This document shows positions 51,618 to 59,811 of a stretch of DNA of 60,276 bases, one piece after another. The position numbers and the translations under genes are program-made. The notes beneath the pieces are model-generated. The model did no database searches. It was given only the letters and a program-made list of their open reading frames with translations, and was not told the origin of the DNA. The stretch is from assembly GCA_027485145.1 (NCBI GenBank), contig JAIXRO010000169.1, positions 1 through 60,276 of the forward strand, written 5' to 3'. Origin of the DNA: Hyphomonadaceae bacterium (GTDB lineage: Bacteria > Pseudomonadota > Alphaproteobacteria > Caulobacterales > Hyphomonadaceae). How positions within the stretch are numbered: position 1 is the first letter of the stretch; the number at the start of each line of letters is the position of its first letter.

Positions 51618-53537
51618 ATGAACGAAGACTATTCCTTGCGCTCTTCGGGCCGGGACGACCTAGCACGCCATCAGGCGTCTCAGAACTATGAGATGGCCCG
51701 GCATGGCGGCGGTTGGATGGTTGCGGCGTCGGCCATACTCGCCGCGCTCTGGATTGGCGGTCTGGTATTGGGTTTCATCGCGCTCGGTGGTCCGGCTCTC
51801 GCGGCGCAGTTTTCCCCGCTGATCCTCGCTGCGGCCGGTATTGCCGCCATCATCCCCGCCGGCCTGATCCTCATGGCCGGCTTCATGGGTCGCTCCAGCC
51901 GCCGCGCCGCCGCCGCCAATGCGCTCGTGCTGGAGGCGGCCTCCCGTCTCATGGCGCCCGCCCGTGAGGCTGGCACCGAGGGCATCGCCTTTGCCGAACA
52001 GATGAAGCAGGCCGCCAGCGAAATCGACCGTGCGATGGAGCTGGCGATGATCGCCATGCGCGAGATGGCCGGCGAAATCAATGACGAACGCCTGCGCCTT
52101 GAATCGGTCTCCTACGCGACGTCCGACAATGCCCGCGACCTGTCGGTCCGGCTGGCCGCCGAGCGTCAGGCACTGGAGGCGCTCGCCCGCGAACTGCGCG
52201 GACAGATCAGTACGATGAGCGAAGCGATTCCGCGCCAGGCACAGCTGATGGTGTCCGCCGCGCGTCAGGCGAGCGAAGAAGTCGGACGCGCGGACACTGC
52301 GCTCGAAGCCCGGCTCGGCTCCATGGGGCGGGCAGGGGAAGATCTGACCCGCCGGCTCGAAGCGCTGGACGGCCTCGCCCGCGAAGCGGCCACGCGGACC
52401 GAAACGCTGACCTTCGCGATCACGCGCGTCGAGGACAAGCTCGAACACTCCCGCCGCACCGTGGACGCCGCCGTGCGCGCCAGCGAAGTCGCCGCCACCG
52501 CCGCCAACTCGACCGGCGAAGCGTTGAAGGGGGCGGTCGCCACCGCGATCGAAGGCGCCCGGCAAGCCAATGCCGAAATCCATGCGACCACGCGCGGCGC
52601 CGCCGAGGAAGCCGCGCGCGCCCTCTCCCGCCTGCGTGAAGCGGGCGAACAGGCGGCGTACGCGCTTCGCACGGCCAGCTATGCGGCCCGGATCGAAGGC
52701 GAGAATCTCGAGCGCCGCACGGGAATCGCGGCCCCCGAACCGGCGCCGGTCCTGCCGGCCGCGCCTGTGCGTCCCAGCATTTCTCCGCCGCCGTCCGAGT
52801 ATTCGAACGGTCACGCGGCGCCGGGCCATGCGCCGGTCTATGCGAACGGCAATGGTCACGCGGCCCGGCATGCCAACGGCCATGGCGGCGATCCTCCCGG
52901 CATCGCGCCCAGCCGTGCCTTCCTCGACGATGACCTGTTTGAGGCCAGCGCGGAGGCCGTGATTGCGGCCACCGTTACGCCGGACACGGAGGATGCGCCG
53001 CTGGTGCTCGGCCGCGAAACCTCCGCGCGCGACGGAGAGCCGCTGATGCTTCGCCGGCGGCACGAAGACCCGCCCGCTGCGCCGGGCACCGCGCCGCGCC
53101 GGCGCGCGAGCGATCATCTTTCCGGAGGCGCCGCCAACGGCTCCGCGCTGCGCGACATCATTTCCGACATCACGCGCGAAGAGACCGGCGATGTCGATGA
53201 AGACCGCGAGCATATCGCCGAAACCATCGTTGCCCGGCTCGAATCCGCCGGCATTCCGCTCGGCGAGGTCTTCCGTCCACGGTCAAAGCGAAAGATCGCA
53301 GCCGCCAACCAGAAAAGCAACGCCTCCCGCCGGGATGCGATCCGCGATCAGGCGCGCAAGGAAGTCGAGCGCGTCGCGCACCGCCTGCGCAGTGACGCGA
53401 AGCTGATGGGCACGGCGCGGCGGTTCGCCGAGCTCGAGAAAGCCGATGCGCTCGTCGCGCTCGCACAAACGCAAAGCACCAGCCGCAATGCCAGCGCGCG
53501 CCTTGCCGCTTTCCTGCTGGTGGACGCGGCGCTCTGA
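51618..53537 (+). CDS. Two-helix coiled-coil membrane protein, TipN-like polarity factor candidate
   Basis: 639 residues from the ATG at 51618. Two N-terminal membrane helices (~33-53 and ~66-90) are followed by about 300 residues of Ala/Glu/Arg-rich coiled coil (AERQALEALARELRGQISTM; GRADTALEARLGSMG). A Pro/His/Asn-rich disordered stretch (~400-440) comes next. A conserved-looking C-terminal domain (~540-639) has AETIVARLESAGIPLGEVF and a RMxRDE-like basic helix DAIRDQARKEVERVAHRL, ending ARLAAFLLVDAAL. Caulobacter TipN, which marks the new pole and positions the flagellum, has the same topology. The name is a hypothesis. Confidence 0.55.
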   Translation: MNEDYSLRSSGRDDLARHQASQNYEMARHGGGWMVAASAILAALWIGGLVLGFIALGGPALAAQFSPLILAAAGIAAIIPAGLILMAGFMGRSSRRAAAANALVLEAASRLMAPAREAGTEGIAFAEQMKQAASEIDRAMELAMIAMREMAGEINDERLRLESVSYATSDNARDLSVRLAAERQALEALARELRGQISTMSEAIPRQAQLMVSAARQASEEVGRADTALEARLGSMGRAGEDLTRRLEALDGLAREAATRTETLTFAITRVEDKLEHSRRTVDAAVRASEVAATAANSTGEALKGAVATAIEGARQANAEIHATTRGAAEEAARALSRLREAGEQAAYALRTASYAARIEGENLERRTGIAAPEPAPVLPAAPVRPSISPPPSEYSNGHAAPGHAPVYANGNGHAARHANGHGGDPPGIAPSRAFLDDDLFEASAEAVIAATVTPDTEDAPLVLGRETSARDGEPLMLRRRHEDPPAAPGTAPRRRASDHLSGGAANGSALRDIISDITREETGDVDEDREHIAETIVARLESAGIPLGEVFRPRSKRKIAAANQKSNASRRDAIRDQARKEVERVAHRLRSDAKLMGTARRFAELEKADALVALAQTQSTSRNASARLAAFLLVDAAL

Positions 53538-53541
53538 ATTT

Positions 53542-54474
53542 TCAGACGCCGATGACCTCGCTGTCCGAGGCTTCGTCCTTGATCCACTTGATGAAGGCGC
53601 GCACGTCCGGCGACAGGTGCCGGCCCTTCGGCCAGACCAGCCAGTAACCGAAATCGATGGGGATAGACCCGTTCGCAAATGGCGCGGCGAGGCGTCCCGC
53701 CGCGATGTCGTTCGCCGCGATGGCCTGCTTGGCCAAGGCCACGCCCCGGCCGGCCGCTGCCGACTCGATCACGAGGATGCCCTGGTTGAACCGCGGCCCC
53801 TTGGTGCCATCGACGCCCGAGACACCATGCGCGCGCAGCCAGCTTGCCCAGTCCGGGCAGGAGGGGTCATTCTCCGAGCTTTCGTCGTGCAGCAGCGTGT
53901 GATGCTTCAGGTCTTCGGGCTTGCGGATGGCGTCCGGCCCTTCCAGCAGGCGCGGAGAACAGACCGGCAGCACTGTCTCGTCCAGCAGCTTCTCCGATTT
54001 CAGGCCGTCATAATTCCCGCGGCCATAGCGGATCGCGAGGTCGGCATCGGCGGTGTTGAAATCCGTCAGCGACATGTCCGCCGAAATCCACGCCTCGGTG
54101 CCCTCGTTGAACCGGTGGAATTTTTCGAGGCGCGGCGCCAGCCACTTGGCGGCAAAGGACGGGGCACAGGACACCATCACGCGTCCCTTGCGGGCGGGTG
54201 CCTGCATGATGCGGCCGGCTTCGGAGATCCGCTCGAATGCCTCGCGCACGAGTGGCAGGCTGGCCTGCGCCGCATCGGTCAGCAGCACGGAACGGCCCGT
54301 ACGCTTGAACAGCGGCGTGCCGGCAAAGTCTTCCAGCTGCCGGATCTGCTGCGAGATCGCGCCCGGCGTCACATTCAATTCCTCGGCCGCCTGTGTGAAG
54401 GACAAGCGCCGTGCGGCGGCCTCGAAGGCGCGCAGGGCGTTCAGGGGCGGCAAGCGGTCTGTGGGCTCGGACAT
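53542..54474 (-). CDS. LysR-family transcriptional regulator (GcvA-like)
   Basis: 310 residues. The N-terminal HTH is PPLNALRAFEAAARRLSFTQAAEELNVTPGAISQQIRQLE, the GcvA/AmpR subgroup signature. The substrate-binding domain has GRVMVSCAPSFAAKWLAPRL, DFNTADADLAIRYGRGNYDGL, and LLDETVLPVCSPRLL. It is divergent from cysG with a 110-base gap that holds CTAA-N9-TTAG near 54490-54506, a possible operator. Control of the sulfate-reduction operon is likely by position, but the closest family members regulate glycine cleavage or beta-lactamase. Confidence 0.9.
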   Translation of the reverse strand: MSEPTDRLPPLNALRAFEAAARRLSFTQAAEELNVTPGAISQQIRQLEDFAGTPLFKRTGRSVLLTDAAQASLPLVREAFERISEAGRIMQAPARKGRVMVSCAPSFAAKWLAPRLEKFHRFNEGTEAWISADMSLTDFNTADADLAIRYGRGNYDGLKSEKLLDETVLPVCSPRLLEGPDAIRKPEDLKHHTLLHDESSENDPSCPDWASWLRAHGVSGVDGTKGPRFNQGILVIESAAAGRGVALAKQAIAANDIAAGRLAAPFANGSIPIDFGYWLVWPKGRHLSPDVRAFIKWIKDEASDSEVIGV

Positions 54475-54584
54475 GGATAGTTTCTCTAAAAGATAGACTT
54501 AGGGGTTGCCCGTTGCTGCCGAGGCGTCAAGGAGGTTTTGTGCGAACGTCCCTCCCGTACCGCTAAACCAGAGAGTTGCGCCCC

Positions 54585-56018
54585 ATGCGCCAGTTCCCCG
54601 CCTTCTTTAACCTCGAGGGCGCCCGCATCGTGGTGTTCGGAGACGGCGACGAAGCGGCGCGCAAACTGCGCCTGCTGGTGACCTCGCCGGCCGAGCTGGT
54701 CCTTGTGGGTGGATTTGCAGATCCCGCGCTCGCGGCAGAGTTTGCCGGCCGCCTTGTCACGATGGACCGGCCCCGGATGGACGAGGCGCTGGAGCGCGCG
54801 CGCCTCGCCATCATCGCCGAAACGGACGAGGTCCGCCGCGCCGAGGCGCTCGCCGCCGTCCGCGCACGCCGGATTCCCGTGAACGTCGTGGACCAGCCGG
54901 ACGCCTGCGATTTCACGGTCCCCTCGATCCTCGACCGGGACGAGATCGTCGCCGCCATAGGGTCCGGCGGCGCAGCGCCTGTGCTCGCCAAGGCCGTGCG
55001 CGCGAAACTCGAAGCGCTGCTGCCGGCCCGGATCGGCGAACTGGCGGCGCTGGCCCGGCGCCTGCGTCCGTTCGTGTCGGACGCCGTCCCGGACAAGTCC
55101 GCCCGCCGCCGCTTCTGGGAACGTGCGCTGACCGGCCCCGCCGCCGAGGCTGCCTACGCGGGCGATCTGGCGAAGGCCGAAGCGCTGCTGAAGTCCGAAG
55201 CCCAGGCCAGCGCCCGGGCGGACGGTGTCGTGCACATCGTCGGGGCAGGGCCCGGCGATCCCGAACTCCTGACGCTCAAGGCCCTGCGCGTGTTGCAGGA
55301 GGCGGACGTGGTCTATTTTGACCGGCTGGTCGGCCCCGGCATCCTCGACCTCATTCGCCGTGATGCGGCGCGCGTGCCGGTTGGCAAATCGAAGGGCGAC
55401 CATTCTGTTCCGCAGACGGAGATTCATCACCGTCTGATCGCGTCGGCGCGGGAGGGCCTGCGCGTCGTGCGCCTGAAAGGCGGGGACCCGTTCATTTTCG
55501 GGCGCGGCGGCGAGGAGCTGGAAGCGGTGCGCGCGGCGGGTATTGCCGTGCATATCGTGCCCGGCATTTCGTCCGCTCTCGGATGTGCCGCCTCGGCCGG
55601 CGTGCCGCTGACACACCGCGATCATGCCCAGACGCTGACCTTCGTCACCGGTCATGCGAAAACCGGCGGTGTGCCGGATCTTGACTGGGCTGCGCTGGCG
55701 CGCCCGGCGCAGACGGTGGTCGTGTTCATGGGCGTCGATACCGCTCCGGCAATTGCCGAACGCCTGATCGCAGCCGGGCGCAACCCGCGCACGCCGATTG
55801 CGGTCGTCGAAAATGGCACCCGGCCGGAGGAGGTGCGCGTCTATGGTGAATTGTCGGAACTGCCGTCCCTGATTCTGGAGGAAGGCATCACCGGTCCGGC
55901 GCTTCTGATCATCGGTGAAGTCGCCGGCATTCCGCTCACCAGTGTCCGGATCAGCCAGTTCCTGCCAGCCGAAAGCGCGGCTACGCCGCGTCTCCCAGCC
56001 TTGGCCATCGAGGACTAA
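54585..56018 (+). CDS. cysG: Siroheme synthase (CysG: dehydrogenase/ferrochelatase plus uroporphyrinogen-III methyltransferase)
   Basis: 477 residues from the ATG at 54585; a TTG nine bases upstream is in frame. The N-terminal precorrin-2 dehydrogenase/ferrochelatase half has FFNLEGARIVVFGDGDEAARK, in which the usual GGG NAD loop reads GDGDE, and PVNVVDQPDACDFTVPSI. The C-terminal SUMT half has VHIVGAGPGDPELLTLKALR, VVRLKGGDPFIFGRGGEE, PGISSALGCAASAGVPLTHRD and VFMGVDTA. It makes siroheme for the sulfite reductase of the same operon. Confidence 0.95.
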   Translation: MRQFPAFFNLEGARIVVFGDGDEAARKLRLLVTSPAELVLVGGFADPALAAEFAGRLVTMDRPRMDEALERARLAIIAETDEVRRAEALAAVRARRIPVNVVDQPDACDFTVPSILDRDEIVAAIGSGGAAPVLAKAVRAKLEALLPARIGELAALARRLRPFVSDAVPDKSARRRFWERALTGPAAEAAYAGDLAKAEALLKSEAQASARADGVVHIVGAGPGDPELLTLKALRVLQEADVVYFDRLVGPGILDLIRRDAARVPVGKSKGDHSVPQTEIHHRLIASAREGLRVVRLKGGDPFIFGRGGEELEAVRAAGIAVHIVPGISSALGCAASAGVPLTHRDHAQTLTFVTGHAKTGGVPDLDWAALARPAQTVVVFMGVDTAPAIAERLIAAGRNPRTPIAVVENGTRPEEVRVYGELSELPSLILEEGITGPALLIIGEVAGIPLTSVRISQFLPAESAATPRLPALAIED

Positions 56019-56025
56019 TCCCGCC

Positions 56026-56328
56026 ATGAGTTCTGTTCGACCAAAACTGAAGCCTGAAACACCGAAGGCCGTGACCGGCTGGGCGACGGCGACCGGCCGT
56101 TCTGTCTGGCTGCGTGCGGATGGTTCGTGGACGGAGGAGGCCGGTCTTCTCGGCGTCTTTACCGGCGATGACGCCGAGGCACGACTGGCAGCGGCGCTCA
56201 AGCAGGAAGCCGTGGTGACCGATCCGTACTTCATGGAAGTCACCGCCGACGGCAAGATTGCAGGCCGGGAGACCTTGCGCGAGTCGATGCGCGCGCAGCC
56301 CGCGCTGTCCTTCGGCGGTGCCGCATGA
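56026..56328 (+). CDS. DUF2849 family protein of the cys operon
   Basis: 100 residues: KAVTGWATATGRSVWLRADGSW, EEAGLLGVFTGDDAEARLAAAL, VVTDPYFMEVTADG. DUF2849 genes sit between cysG and cysI in many alphaproteobacteria; function is unknown. It starts seven bases after cysG and overlaps the next gene by four bases. Confidence 0.85.
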   Translation: MSSVRPKLKPETPKAVTGWATATGRSVWLRADGSWTEEAGLLGVFTGDDAEARLAAALKQEAVVTDPYFMEVTADGKIAGRETLRESMRAQPALSFGGAA

Positions 56329-56936
56329 TCCGCATCTTTGGCGACAGCATCTCGGGCAATTGCCTGAAAGTGAAATGGGTGGCCGAGCGCCTGGGCCATG
56401 CCCATGAATGGATCGAGATCGACATCCTGAAGGGCGAGACGCGCACCGATGCGTTCCTCGCGCTGAACCCGTTCGGGCAGGTGCCCGTCGTCCAGTTCGA
56501 TGATGGCCGGACGCTCTCCCAGTCCAACGCGATCATCCTGCACTTTGCCGAAGGCTCCGACCTCATCCCGGCGGACGCCTTCGAGCGCGCCAAGATGCTG
56601 GAGTGGATGTTCTGGGAACAGTATTCGCACGAGCCGACCATCGCCGTGCGCCGGTTCCAGAAGCATTACCTCAAACTGTCCGACGACGCGATTGATGCCG
56701 ACCTGATGGCCAAGGGCCGCCGCGCGCTGGGCCGGATGGAGATGGCGCTGATCTCCAGCGATTTCATCGCGGGCGGCGCGGCGATCACGCTCGCCGACAT
56801 CGCGCTGCTCGCCTACACGCGCATGGCTCACGAAGGCGGTTTCGACCTGACCGAGTTTCCGGCGGTGCATGCCTGGGTCGCGCGCTGCGAGCTTGAACTT
56901 GGCCTGCCGCACCTGCATGAGGTCACGCATGTATAG
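56325..56936 (+). CDS. Glutathione S-transferase family protein inside the cys operon
   Basis: 203 residues. Thioredoxin-like N-domain with IRIFGDSISGNCLKVKWVAERLG, LALNPFGQVPVVQFDDGRTLSQSNAI (the cis-Pro and glutathione-binding QSNA). The helical C-domain has FIAGGAAITLADIALLAYTRMAHEGGF. It overlaps DUF2849 by four bases and cysI by eight bases, so it is fully embedded in the operon. This is not a standard member of cys operons. It may use glutathione to handle sulfite or thiosulfate-type intermediates, which is speculation. Confidence 0.9.
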   Translation: MIRIFGDSISGNCLKVKWVAERLGHAHEWIEIDILKGETRTDAFLALNPFGQVPVVQFDDGRTLSQSNAIILHFAEGSDLIPADAFERAKMLEWMFWEQYSHEPTIAVRRFQKHYLKLSDDAIDADLMAKGRRALGRMEMALISSDFIAGGAAITLADIALLAYTRMAHEGGFDLTEFPAVHAWVARCELELGLPHLHEVTHV

Positions 56937-58587
56937 ATATGATCAGTTTGATGCCCGCCTCGTCGCCGAGCGCGTGGCGCAGTTTCGCGGCCAGGTCGAG
57001 CGGCGCCTGTCCGGCGCGCTGACGGAAGACGAGTTCAAGCCGCTGCGGCTTCAGAACGGCGTGTACCTGCAGCTGCACGCCTACATGCTGCGCATCGCGA
57101 TTCCCTATGGCCAGCTCTCGCCGCGCCAGTTGCGGCGCCTTGCCGAAATCGCCCGTGACCATGACCGGGGCTTCGGCCATTTCACGACGCGCCAGAACAT
57201 CCAGTTCAACTGGGTCGCGCTCAAGGATATCCCGGAAGTGCTGGCGAAGCTCGCGGACGTCGAGATGCATGCCATCCAGACCTCGGGCAACTGTATCCGC
57301 AATACGACCACGGATCATTTTGCAGGCGCCGCGCAGGACGAAGTCGTCGATCCGCGCGCCTGGTGCGAGATCATCCGGCAGTGGAGCACGTTCCATCCGG
57401 AATTCGCGTTCCTGCCGCGCAAGTTCAAGATCGCCGTGACGGCCGCCGAGCATGACCGCGCTGCGATCCGGGTGCACGATGTCGGCCTGCATATCCGCCA
57501 GAAGGACGGCGTCACCGGTTTCGAAGTGCACGTCGGCGGCGGGCAGGGGCGCACGCCGCACATTGCCGCGCTGGTCAACCCGTTCGTGCCGGAGACGCAG
57601 ATCCTCGATTATCTCGAGGCGATCATGCGGGTCTATAACCGCTACGGCCGGCGCGACAACAAGTACAAGGCGCGGATCAAGATCCTCGTCTCGGAGCTTG
57701 GCGAGGCCGAGTACATCCGGCAGGTCGAGGCGGAATTCGCAGCGCAGCGGGACGCCGAGAAAATTGATCTGCCCGCGGCAGAGGTGGCGCGCATCCATGC
57801 CTATTTCGCCCCTCCCGCGCTCGCGCCGAAGCCTGCACTTTCGAAGCCGCTCGAAGCGGCCAAGGCGGCCGACCCGGCCTTTGCCCGCTGGACGCGCGCC
57901 AACCTGCATCCGCACAAGGTGGCTGGTTATGCTTCCGTCACGGTCAGCCTGAAGCCCCTTGGCGTGGCGCCGGGCGATGCGACGGATGCCCAGATGGAAC
58001 TGGTCGCTGACCTTGCTGAAAAGTACGGGTACGGAGATATCCGCGTCAGCCATGCGCAGAATCTAATCCTGCCGCATGTTGCGCTGGACGACCTTCCGGA
58101 CGTGTACAAGGCGCTCGACGCCGCCGGCCTCGGCGCGGCCAACGAGAGCCGGATCACCGACATGATCGTCTGCCCGGGGCTCGACTATTGCAACCTTGCC
58201 AATGCGCGCTCGATCCCGGTGGCGCTGGCCGTGCAGAAGGTCTTCGCCGATCCGGCCTATGAGGAGGATATCGGCAAGCTGCACATCAACGTGTCCGGCT
58301 GCATCAATGCCTGCGGCCACCACCATGTCGGGCATATCGGCATCCTCGGCGTGGACAAAAAGGGAGAGGAATTCTACCAGATCCTCCTGGGCGGGCGCGC
58401 CGACGAGAAGGCGGCGCTCGGCGAAATCGTGGGGCCCGGCCTCAAGGCCGAGGACGTGCCCGCCGCGATTCACCGGGTCGTCGAATTCTACCGGACCCAG
58501 CGCAGCTCGCCGTCCGAAAAGTTCATCGACACGCTGGAACGCCTCGGCCATCAGACCTTCCAGGAGGCCCTGTATGCCGCTGGTTAA
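56929..58587 (+). CDS. cysI: Nitrite/sulfite reductase hemoprotein (CysI-like)
   Basis: 552 residues from the ATG at 56929, inside the end of the gst gene. Two siroheme-reductase repeats: FGHFTTRQNIQFNWVALKDIPEVL and QTSGNCIRNTTTDHFAGAA in the first; YGDIRVSHAQNLILPHVALDDL in the second. The [4Fe-4S]-siroheme ligands are C415, C421 (CPGLDYC), C458 and C462 (GCINAC). It reduces sulfite to sulfide, with ferredoxin or an NADPH flavoprotein as donor; no cysJ is nearby. Confidence 0.95.
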   Translation: MYRYDQFDARLVAERVAQFRGQVERRLSGALTEDEFKPLRLQNGVYLQLHAYMLRIAIPYGQLSPRQLRRLAEIARDHDRGFGHFTTRQNIQFNWVALKDIPEVLAKLADVEMHAIQTSGNCIRNTTTDHFAGAAQDEVVDPRAWCEIIRQWSTFHPEFAFLPRKFKIAVTAAEHDRAAIRVHDVGLHIRQKDGVTGFEVHVGGGQGRTPHIAALVNPFVPETQILDYLEAIMRVYNRYGRRDNKYKARIKILVSELGEAEYIRQVEAEFAAQRDAEKIDLPAAEVARIHAYFAPPALAPKPALSKPLEAAKAADPAFARWTRANLHPHKVAGYASVTVSLKPLGVAPGDATDAQMELVADLAEKYGYGDIRVSHAQNLILPHVALDDLPDVYKALDAAGLGAANESRITDMIVCPGLDYCNLANARSIPVALAVQKVFADPAYEEDIGKLHINVSGCINACGHHHVGHIGILGVDKKGEEFYQILLGGRADEKAALGEIVGPGLKAEDVPAAIHRVVEFYRTQRSSPSEKFIDTLERLGHQTFQEALYAAG

Positions 58588-59062
58588 GGATGGGGCGGAG
58601 GTTCCCAATGGCTGGACGTTCGTGCCGGACGGCGAGGCGCTGCCGGCCTCGGGCCCGTTCTCGGTGACGCCGGCGCGGTTCCTGGCGCTGAAGGAGGGCC
58701 GGGAGAACGGGCCGCTGCCGGACGGCGTCCGTCTCGGCCCGGCGGATGATCCGGCGCCGCTCGAGCCGTTTCTCGGGGACCTTTGTCTCATTGAAGTCGC
58801 GTTTCCTCGCTATACGGATGGCCGGGGGTTCAGCCAGGCGCAGCTTCTGCGGCGGCGCCTCGGCTACCAGGGGGAGTTGCGGGCCGTGGGCCATGTGCTG
58901 CGCGATCAGATATTCTACATGCACCGTTCAGGCTTTGACGCTTACGAGACACAGCGCGCGGGCCTATCTGAGGTGCTGGAAGCGCTTGCCGAGTTCTCTG
59001 AGGCCTACCAGCCCGCAGCGAATGGCCCGGCGGCGGCCTTCCGGAAGCGGCACGGAGCATGA
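58574..59062 (+). CDS. DUF934 family protein of the cys operon
   Basis: 162 residues from the ATG at 58574, overlapping the end of cysI, with GGAGG upstream. Typical DUF934 run: FLGDLCLIEVAFPRYTDGRGFSQAQLLRRRLGYQGELRAVGHVLRDQIFYMHRSGFDAY-type core, given here in pieces: ALIEVAFP, YTDGRGFS, LRAVGHVLRDQ, FDAYE. These genes travel with cysI and cysH and are thought to support sulfite reduction; the mechanism is unknown. Confidence 0.9.
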   Translation: MPLVKDGAEVPNGWTFVPDGEALPASGPFSVTPARFLALKEGRENGPLPDGVRLGPADDPAPLEPFLGDLCLIEVAFPRYTDGRGFSQAQLLRRRLGYQGELRAVGHVLRDQIFYMHRSGFDAYETQRAGLSEVLEALAEFSEAYQPAANGPAAAFRKRHGA

Positions 59063-59811
59063 CTGAGATGGCATTCGAAACCCTGATCGAAAGCCCGGCG
59101 GCCGACCCGGCCGAGCGTCTGGCCCGTCTGAACGGCGAGCTGCGGCAGGCCTCGGCCCAGACCATCCTGCGCGCGGCCATCGTGCGCGAATGGGTGGGTG
59201 ACCTCACTTACGTGTCGAGCTTCGGGGCCGAAAGCGCGGTCATGCTGGCGCTGATTGCCGATGTGGACCCGTCGCTGCCGATCCAGTTCATCGATACCGG
59301 CATGCATTTCCCGCAGACGCTGGATTACCGCGACGAGCTGATCGAGACGCTTGGCCTGACCGGTGTGCGGACACTGGTGCCGGACGAAGCCAGCCGGCGC
59401 GCCGAAGATCCCAAATCCATGCTCTGGAAAGCCAATCCCGACGCCTGCTGCGACCTGCGCAAGGTGCGCCCGCTCGAGCCGGCGCTGAACGGCTATTCCG
59501 CCTGGATCACCGGCCGCAAACGCTTCCATGGCGGCGCCCGCATGAGCCTGCCGGTGTTCGAGTTCGCCTCTGGCCGCTACAAGGTCAATCCGCTGGCCAG
59601 CTGGAACCAGGATGACGTGGACCTGTTCATGGAACAGCGCAACCTGCCGCGCCATCCGCTGGTCGCGCAGGGCTATCCGTCGATCGGCTGCTGGCCGTGC
59701 ACTCAGCCTGCGGACGATCCGGACAATCCGCGAGCCGGTCGCTGGGCCGGTCAGGAGAAGACCGAATGCGGCCTTCACGTCGAGCGCAACGAACGCCCCA
59801 GAGTATTCTGA
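59059..59811 (+). CDS. cysH: Assimilatory APS/PAPS reductase CysH (iron-sulfur type)
   Basis: 250 residues; the start overlaps DUF934 (ATGA). ATP-PPase-like fold with TYVSSFGAESAVMLALIADVD, FIDTGMHFPQTLDYRDEL, and ITGRKRFHGGARMSLPVFEF. The cysteine set C130-C131 and C211-C214 (CWPC) predicts a [4Fe-4S] cluster, which marks APS-preferring reductases. The C-terminal ECGLH holds catalytic C237. It reduces APS to sulfite with thioredoxin. It closes the operon; upstream activation genes (cysD/N) are elsewhere. Confidence 0.95.
   Translation: MTEMAFETLIESPAADPAERLARLNGELRQASAQTILRAAIVREWVGDLTYVSSFGAESAVMLALIADVDPSLPIQFIDTGMHFPQTLDYRDELIETLGLTGVRTLVPDEASRRAEDPKSMLWKANPDACCDLRKVRPLEPALNGYSAWITGRKRFHGGARMSLPVFEFASGRYKVNPLASWNQDDVDLFMEQRNLPRHPLVAQGYPSIGCWPCTQPADDPDNPRAGRWAGQEKTECGLHVERNERPRVF

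Larger units (their letters stand above)
4024..57548 (+). repeat. Dispersed, strictly oriented octamer GGGCAGGG (KOPS-like), 16 copies
   Basis: Copies start at 4024, 6364, 9684, 16166, 20155, 25786, 28996, 32643, 34916, 37285, 40485, 42099, 48143, 52330, 55243 and 57541, all on the plus strand. I found no CCCTGCCC. The octamer fits the E. coli KOPS consensus GGGNAGGG, which directs the FtsK translocase toward dif. It occurs in plus-strand genes, within the minus-strand gshB (34916) and across a gene end (20155). Confidence 0.65.

Noticed and set aside
54486-56930. An 814-codon antisense frame across cysG, DUF2849 and gst
   Set aside because: It covers three recognised genes in a coupled operon and its product lacks domains or a ribosome site.
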